NCBI GenBank assembly: GCA_030280995.1
Contig: JASXTE010000001.1
Location: 32,669,700-32,733,699 of the forward strand
Direction: 5' to 3'
Length of the DNA stretch: 64,000 nucleotides
From: Hemileia vastatrix
Lineage: Eukaryota; Basidiomycota; Pucciniomycetes; Pucciniales; Zaghouaniaceae
This document shows positions 58,060 to 64,000 of the stretch, in pieces; position 1 is the first letter of the stretch, and every line of letters starts with the position of its first letter. The notes beneath the pieces are model-generated. The model searched no databases and was not told where the DNA came from. It worked only from the letters and a program-made list of their open reading frames with translations. The position numbers and the translations under genes were made by a program.

Positions 58060-58582
58060 GGATCACTGGTGGTCTCCCATCATTTTTACTTATTGGAGGG
58101 AGCCCACCCAGTGATCATTTTGTTGGATTGGACTTTCTATGGAACCATACGTTTTCTTATTCTTTTCCTTAATTTTTGTGTATATGGTTTTGCTAGATAG
58201 AAGTTTTAGATTTTTTTCTTTTTTCTCTTTTTTTCTTTTTATTTTTTTATGGGGGTTATTAGAATATAAAGAGGGAAAAATCACATAATTATATTTTATG
58301 GTGTCACCAAATCAGGGTCACCTGGATGTGGGCAAGCATTGGTGGGGAAAGGCTCATCAATTTGCTGGGCAAAGCTATTTTCTTTTTTATTTCTATCTTA
58401 TTTTTTTATTAGTTTCTCAATTTCTATTTATCATCTTTTTCTTTTTTGATATTATTTTTCTTGATTTATTTTTTTATTTCAATTCATTTAAAAATTATTT
58501 AATGGTGTAGCCACATCAAGGTTCATTTGGATGTGGGTAAGGTATCAGGGGATCAGCTCATCAATTGGCTTGAGGATACCAT
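58060..58582 (+). repeat. Long hairpin and two-stem modules of copy 2
   Basis: The GATCACTGG...CCAGTGATC hairpin (58062-58117) and the two CCACATC/GATGTGG plus GCTCATCAATT modules (about 58305-58375 and 58510-58582) are present in the order of copy 1. The first module has lost some pairs (CCAAATC, CAAAGCT); the second keeps GGTATC/GATACC. Confidence 0.65.
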
Positions 58583-58735
58583 TTGTAATTATTATTTTTC
58601 TCATTTTATTATTGTTATTCATTTCATTTTAATTTCTCAGCTCTCCTAATTTTGGGGTAACTTTGTCTATTTATTCTCAAGTTTTTTTTAGTATGTTAGT
58701 AGTTTAAATAAAAAAATAGAAATAGAAATAGAATT

Positions 58736-59925
58736 AAAAATAAAAATAAAAATAAAAATAAAAATAAAAATAAAAATAAAAATAAAAATAAAAATAAAAA
58801 TAAAAATAAAAATAAACATAAAAATAAAAATAAAAATAAAAATAAAAATAAAAATAAAAATAAAAATAAAAATAAAAATAAAAATAAAAATAAAAATAAA
58901 AATAAAAATAAAAATAAAAATAAAAATAAAAATAAAAATAAAAATAAAAATAAAAATAAAAATAAAAATAAAAATAAAAATAAAAATAAAAATAAAAATA
59001 AAAATAAAAATAAAAATAAAAATAAAAATAAAAATAAAAATAAAAATAAAAATAAAAATAAAAATAAAAATAAAAATAAAAATAAAAATAAAAATAAAAA
59101 AATAAAAATAAAAAATAAAAAAATAAAAATAAAAATAAAAATAAAAATAAAAATAAAAATAAAAATAAAAATAAAAATAAAAATAAAAATAAAAATAAAA
59201 ATAAAAATAAAAATAAAAATAAAAATAAAAATAAAAATAAAAATAAAAATAAAAATAAAAATAAAAATAAAAATAAAAATAAAAATAAAAATAAAAATAA
59301 AAATAAAAATAAAAATAAAAATAAAAATAAAAATAAAAATAAAAATAAAAATAAAAATAAAAATAAAAATAAAAATAAAAATAAAAATAAAAATAAAAAT
59401 AAAAATAAAAATAAAAATAAAAATAAAAATAAAAATAAAAATAAAAATAAAAATAAAAATAAAAATAAAAATAAAAATAAAAATAAAAATAAAAATAAAA
59501 ATAAAAATAAAAATAAAAATAAAAATAAAAATAAAAATAAAAATAAAAATAAAAATAAAAATAAAAATAAAAATAAAAATAAAAATAAAAATAAAAATAA
59601 AAATAAAAATAAAAATAAAAATAAAAATAAAAATAAAAATAAAAATAAAAATAAAAATAAAAATAAAAATAAAAATAAAAATAAAAATAAAAATAAAAAT
59701 AAAAATAAAAATAAAAATAAAAATAAAAATAAAAATAAAAATAAAAATAAAAATAAAAATAAAAATAAAAATAAAAATAAAAATAAAAATAAAAATAAAA
59801 ATAAAAATAAAAATAAAAATAAAAATAAAAATAAAAATAAAAATAAAAATAAAAATAAAAATAAAAATAATAATAAAAATAAAAATAAAAATAAAAATAA
59901 AAATAAAAATAAAAATAAAAATAAA
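58736..59925. repeat. (AAAAAT)n satellite-like tract of about 1.2 kb
   Basis: Nearly 200 hexamers with very few interruptions (AAACAT near 58817, extra A near 59100-59125, TAATAAT near 59868). At the same place copy 1 has only a run of about 18 A (2902-2919). The 413-residue Phe/Tyr/Ile frame in it is not a gene. Confidence 0.97.
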
Positions 59926-60152
59926 ACAATTTTTTTATATATATCTGCTAATTATTATTGGTCTTTCTAGCTAGTGAATTATTAATTTCTATTTTTATAT
60001 TAATGTCTGGAAGAAGAAGCCTCCGGCAGTTGGTCCAGATTATGGTGGTGTTTTTGCTTTATGTTAGGATTGGAGGAAGAACTGTTTTCTTTGTGGTATA
60101 GGCGGCTGGAAAGAGTAAATGAGTTGTATTGGTCAGGGACCAGGTTAGAAGG

Positions 60153-61531
60153 TTATTTTTGGGAAGAAGTGGAACAATTCAAGATAGACTGTTGGAAGGT
60201 GTGCTTGATAATTCTAGAAATTTTCCAGTGGTCATGAAGGAGCTGTTTTCTCATACTCTTTTCAAACTCACTCAATGAACCATGGAGAGAAAAGGCGTTA
60301 AGCATGTTTGAACACATCATTCTTAGGTGTTGTTTCATGTCAGCATAATCCAGAGTTAAGGTAGTTTCTAGAGGCTGGCCAATCCCAATTACAGTTTCAA
60401 GAAGGGGGGTTCCAACTAAACAGAATAATTGGATCAGTGATTGTTCTTTGTTAAAGAAATTGGATTCATTAATTTGGTACTTACAGATTGGGAGCTCATC
60501 AAATTTGTAAGCGTCCAGAATTTGAGCTGCTGAAGAATTCTGAAATGATGTTCAAGGAGAATCAACCAGATAGAGGTATTTATTCTCATGATCATGCTTT
60601 AAATGGTTTTGAGAAAATTTAGTGGAAGATGGACGTTCCTGTGGCCTGGTTGGAGCAGCAGGGCGGCTGTTATTGTTGTGGATATTATTGCTTGGATCAG
60701 TTGGGTTGGATACTGGTGGAGGAGCTCCAGGTTGGTTGTAGGAAGGGCCAGGAAAAGGAGACCTGGAAGATGATTGGGATCTGCTAGATGAAGATCTGTA
60801 AGAAATGAAACTATCAGACAAGTAATTGGCTTCCAGAGGAGAGGTGTAGTTAGTTCTTCTTGGTTGAACAGAAGATTTTCGTTTGGGAGAAGTGTTGCGT
60901 GCTCTGGTGTTTTCACAAGGCCCTCTGGCAGGCCTTCTTGAGATGTTGGAATTTTTGGTGTTTATTGATAAAGAATTTGTTAGTGTACACATTGCTATGG
61001 GAGCACTAGGAGGTTGTTGCATAGAGTTGTTGGTGTTCAATGGTGTATTTTGGCTGTTATCCGGCTGAATTTGGGAGTTTTGTGCCTGATTTTCACTCTC
61101 TGGAATGGTGGGCGGGCCACCTGGACGCGGTCTAGCAGTCTGGAGCCTGATTTTGAAGCTGTTTTGGCTAAACTTGCTGAGGTAAAAGCAGGTCTTTTAG
61201 GGAGTGTTTTGGGAATAGAATGGTGTGATCTTCTGGAAGGAGGGGAAGATAAAGAAGAGGAAGCAGGTCCAAGTTCTGGTGACCTGGTAGGAGATCTGAA
61301 TATATATTTATGGGAAGGTTAAGGCAGAGGTATAAGATAGTTGGGGTCTCTGTGACATCTTTTCTTTTTAAAGTTTCAAGAATCACAGGCTCTGTTATAG
61401 AATTTGGCCTGAGGAGTAGGAATAGTGAAAGTAAAAGGCCTGCACATGTGGATGCACTGTTTACAAGCATAGTCTTTTGGATCAGTGAAGCAAGGAAGGT
61501 CCGATGGGTCAAAGTCCAGAGATTCAGACAT
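60153..61531 (-). pseudogene. Antisense gene A of family 1, degenerate copy 2
   Basis: Starts at 61531 with MSESLDFDPSDLPCF and the module CKQC...CRPF, 15 residues, then CDS followed by a stop where copy 1 has Cys, and KKKRC. The Ser/Pro-rich middle (61040-60552) and C-terminal part (60338-60153, CSNMLNAFSLHGSLSEFEKS) match copy 1. The 69-bp intron (60416-60484) is conserved. Stops and frame changes make it non-functional. Confidence 0.75.
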
Positions 61532-61675
61532 GATCCGTGAAGGAACAGCAATAAAAAGAAAAGAGATGAAAGAAAATTTTATCAGTGATGGTAGATGATG
61601 AAGGGAGAGTGGAAGTTCATCAGGTGGGCTGTGGAGCATTGTGCATGGAGCTGGCTACGCCCTTTTATGCACAAT

Positions 61676-62055
61676 GTGTTTAAAGTCTGTCAAGACTTTA
61701 AATTGAAAACTGTAGTTGTCCATCAAGACTTTAAACTGAACATTGTAGTAGTCTGTCAAGACTTTAAACTGAACACTGGGGTATTCCGTCAAGACTTTAA
61801 ACTGAACACTGGGGTAGTCCATCAAGACTTTAAACTGAAAACTGGGGTAGTCTGTCAAGACTTTAAACTGAACACTGTGGTAAGTCCATCAAGACGTTAA
61901 ACTGAACAATGTGGTAAGTCCATCAGGACTTTAAACTGAACAATGTGGTCAGTCCATCAGGACTTTAAACTGAAAAATGATACAGTACCTGAAGACTTTA
62001 AACTGAGGATGGGTTAATGTTTGAGTCCTTCAGGACTATAAACTGATAATAGGAG
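61676..62055 (+). repeat. CAAGACTTTAAACTGA minisatellite, block 1 of copy 2
   Basis: About eleven units with a period of about 35-40 bp (GTNCATCAAGACTTTAAACTGAACACTG). The block has more units than in copy 1. Confidence 0.9.
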
Positions 62056-62073
62056 TTGGTGTGATTCTGGCAG

Positions 62074-62165
62074 AGGGCATCCAAAGGGGGAGTCTCTGAA
62101 TTTTGTTAAGGCAAGTGTGGGGGTAACTGATGAGCTGGCTGCTCAGTAGAATAGTTACAGCAGAA
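62074..62165 (+). repeat. Family 1 hairpin module (copy 2, third)
   Basis: GGGGGTAACTGATGAGCTGG and a damaged second arm TAGTTACAGC. Corresponds to 4941-5034. Confidence 0.6.
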
Positions 62166-62230
62166 TGTTACTTTGTTTCTTTGGTCTTAAATGTTTTGAT
62201 CTCTGGTTCTATCTTTTTGATTTAGGTTTT

Positions 62231-62345
62231 GAGTCCCCCAAGAATATAAACTGAGGGTTTTGAGTCCCCCAAGACTATAAAATGAGGGCTGTTAGTCCCC
62301 CAAGACTTAAAACTGAGGATTAGTCCCCCAAGACTGTAAACTGAG
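62231..62345 (+). repeat. CCCCCAAGACT minisatellite, block 2 of copy 2
   Basis: Four units of AGTCCCCCAAGANTNTAAACTGAGG type. Confidence 0.85.
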
Positions 62346-62439
62346 GAACTTTTTTATGATGATTTACTACATTCAGGAAGTCTGGAGAGTGTCAAAAATC
62401 TTTTATTTCTAAGTTAAGAGATTAATCAAGAGTCAAGAA

Positions 62440-63095
62440 GCAGAAGAGAATCAAGAGTTGTAAAAAAATTCTCAGCCTTGGCTTTGTACTGGTGTATGAG
62501 GTTCTTCCTTTTCTCAAGGTACTGTGGATTTCTTGTAGGATTGGATTGGAAGTAGTTTAGTATGAGATGCTTCTGTTGATAAGAATGTTGTTAAAATTTG
62601 TCCTTGATGGTGGGAAATGGGTTAGTTTGGGGTGCTTCCATGGTTCCCACATTGTCATCATCACTGCCAGGATGGAAATGAACTAGAAATTTGTAATATT
62701 GAATTTAAATATGAAGAAGTATTGGGCTTACCATTAGAAGGACCAGGGATGGTAGAGATAGTGGTAGTAGCGGGGTTGGCACTCTTTTTTGAAGGGTGTA
62801 ATTTGTTGACCAGTCTGGCGATCAGGATGGATGGCCTGGATCTTTTGGTGCTGGTAGAAGGTGGATCAGGTTAAGGAGGAGGAGAAGATGTTGAAGAGGA
62901 CAATAGACCAAGTCTGAAACAAGTCTTCTTCCTAGAGTGACAGGCATCACAGTAGGTTCTGTAGGGATGAGCCGGTGGTGTGGTGGTACAGATGAGATTG
63001 TTGTTAATGTAGTATTGGCAAGGACCCATGTCAGTAGCATATTTGGAAAGAAAGCTGAACATGGTGGTTGTGATGAAGGAGAATGTGGACATTCT
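62440..63095 (-). pseudogene. Antisense gene B of family 1, degenerate copy 2
   Basis: The module is CQYYINNNLIC, 12 residues, CDACHSRKKTC: the second half is complete here, complementing copy 1, and one Cys of the first half is Tyr. A TAA after SSPPP and a TAA after PTIKDKF replace CAA codons of copy 1. The intron at 62683-62731 is conserved. Confidence 0.75.
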
Positions 63096-63100
63096 CAATC

Positions 63101-63110
63101 GGAGGGAGGA
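63101..63110 (+). promoter_or_regulatory. Polypurine tract of family 1 copy 2
   Basis: GGAGGGAGGA, identical to copy 1, directly before the LTR. Confidence 0.85.
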
Positions 63111-64000
63111 TGTGGTCTTCCAACATTGGTGGAGCACTTTGTTGGTTTATTTGGTGTTCTTTTGATATGTCTTAAATGACATTGTTTAATAATTGGGTGC
63201 TTTTCTGGATGTATTCAGCAAATATTGGGACCTCAGGGATATGGGTACTACCATCAGATAGCCCCGGCTTTTCTCTATATTTTATGTATTGATGACATTT
63301 TTCAGATTTTAAGTATTAAAGGGATAATTTCTCATTTTCAATTTAAAAAGATAGCTTTTTAATTTTTTTTTTGTGTTTTATGGGCTAACATTAAGTCTTA
63401 GTGTTAAGTGCTTAGTACCATTAGAATGAGCTAATTTTTTTTATACATTTTATGTCACAATGTTGTTATAGCCTAATTATGTGTTTTGAAGGTTTTATTA
63501 GTTGTAGTAGATTTTTCTAAGTATTTTGGGTATTTTTGGAGGTTTTTGGAGGTTTTCTGGCTTCAGGGTGGTCCAGCCGCCTCAGGCAGGCCAGCCTGCC
63601 TTGGTGATAGAAGGCTGGGAAGCATTTCTAGAGGGGTTTTATGCGATTTGGCGCTCAAGAACGCCAAATTTGTTGGTCTGCATGGGCTCTTAGATAGTGG
63701 TCTGTGTGTACATAGTAAATAAGACAGTTTGGGGCAACTTTAATTATCATAAAATCATCTCCTTCTTCATTTAAATTAACATAGCAACTGGTTTCTCTGG
63801 TATAGTCTTGCAAGCTATATCAAGTATTATTGCTGTCTCTGGTGTGGATTTACAACCAACATCAAGTATCATTGCTTTCCCTGGTGTAGACATTGGTCTA
63901 GATTTCAGTTCTTTGGTTTGGTAGTCTATCTGACGACTACTTTCTTGGCTGATCAGGCAGTCAAGTGTGTTGGAAAAGGGGCTTTAGAAAACAGGAACCA
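63111..64000 (+). repeat. 3' LTR of family 1 copy 2 (partial)
   Basis: TGTGGTCTTCCAACATTGG onward, alignable to 5936-6915 of copy 1. The end lies beyond the window. Confidence 0.85.

Larger units (their letters stand above)
51739..64000 (+). mobile_element. Family 1 element, copy 2 (runs off the window)
   Basis: Begins with a truncated 5' LTR, then gag/protease, RT, RNase H, integrase, the hairpin region, an expanded (AAAAAT)n tract, degenerate antisense genes A and B, polypurine tract and 3' LTR. Alignable with copy 1 from 55659 to the end. All open frames are damaged. Confidence 0.85.

Noticed and set aside
58688..59929. A 413-residue open frame on the minus strand
   Set aside because: It is the translation of the (AAAAAT)n tract, alternating Phe/Tyr and Phe/Ile, with no start context and no counterpart in copy 1.
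61168..61551. 127-residue frame overlapping gene A of copy 2
   Set aside because: It is the shifted frame of the degenerate gene A; the conserved cysteine module lies in the other frame.
61676..62345. CRISPR-like array
   Set aside because: Repeats and spacers are both degenerate copies of one unit, spacing varies, the context is a fungal retrotransposon and there are no cas genes.

Overview
The window is a eukaryotic, fungal nuclear segment dominated by retrotransposons. Short introns with GTAAGT/GTGAGT-type donors, a Chs5-type exomer gene, and a Ty3/Gypsy gag of the kind I associate with rust fungi (Pucciniales, for example Austropuccinia) point to a basidiomycete, most likely a rust. The rank is inferred, not proven. 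I see no bacterial features, no tRNA or rRNA and no CRISPR array. The only host-like island is about 12.9-15.7 kb. It holds a five-exon small gene assembled by hand from in-phase splice sites and the CHS5 homologue.

Three Ty3-like LTR families are named here for convenience. Family 1 is a very large element (more than 12 kb): the 3' half of copy 1 lies at 1-7030 and copy 2 starts at 51739 and runs off the right edge. Family 2 is a chromovirus on the minus strand: copy 2a at 7031-12531, copy 2b at 35633-50910. Family 3 is a second chromovirus at 38417-46832, with 775-bp LTRs and a CAGCG target duplication, inserted into the RT/RNase H region of copy 2b. Solo LTRs with 5-bp target duplications lie at 10839, 18392 (itself hit by solo LTRs at 18623 and 19856), 25082 and 28816. 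A decayed Ty1/Copia pol occupies about 31.5-34.4 kb.

The most interesting structure is shared by families 1 and 3. Between the end of pol and the 3' LTR each carries spliced genes on the strand opposite to pol. They encode small proteins with the same cysteine module, CX2CX6C-X12(or 15)-CX2CX6C, reminiscent of but not equal to a Zn(II)2Cys6 cluster. Family 1 has two such genes (A and B) whose introns are conserved between the two copies. Family 3 has one, a 298-residue two-exon gene that is completely open although the pol and gag of the same element carry seven premature stops. Those seven stops are all TGA, without a single frameshift, which suggests CGA-to-TGA (RIP-like or deamination) decay. 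Family 3 also has a textbook -1 frameshift signal at its gag/pol junction.

The pol-to-gene-A region of family 1 holds an ordered series of strong hairpins. Paralogous copies of these hairpins differ by compensatory base-pair changes, so an RNA (or cruciform) structure is probably maintained. Family 1 also carries a CAAGACTTTAAACTGA minisatellite between genes A and B, and copy 2 contains an expanded (AAAAAT)n tract of about 1.2 kb.
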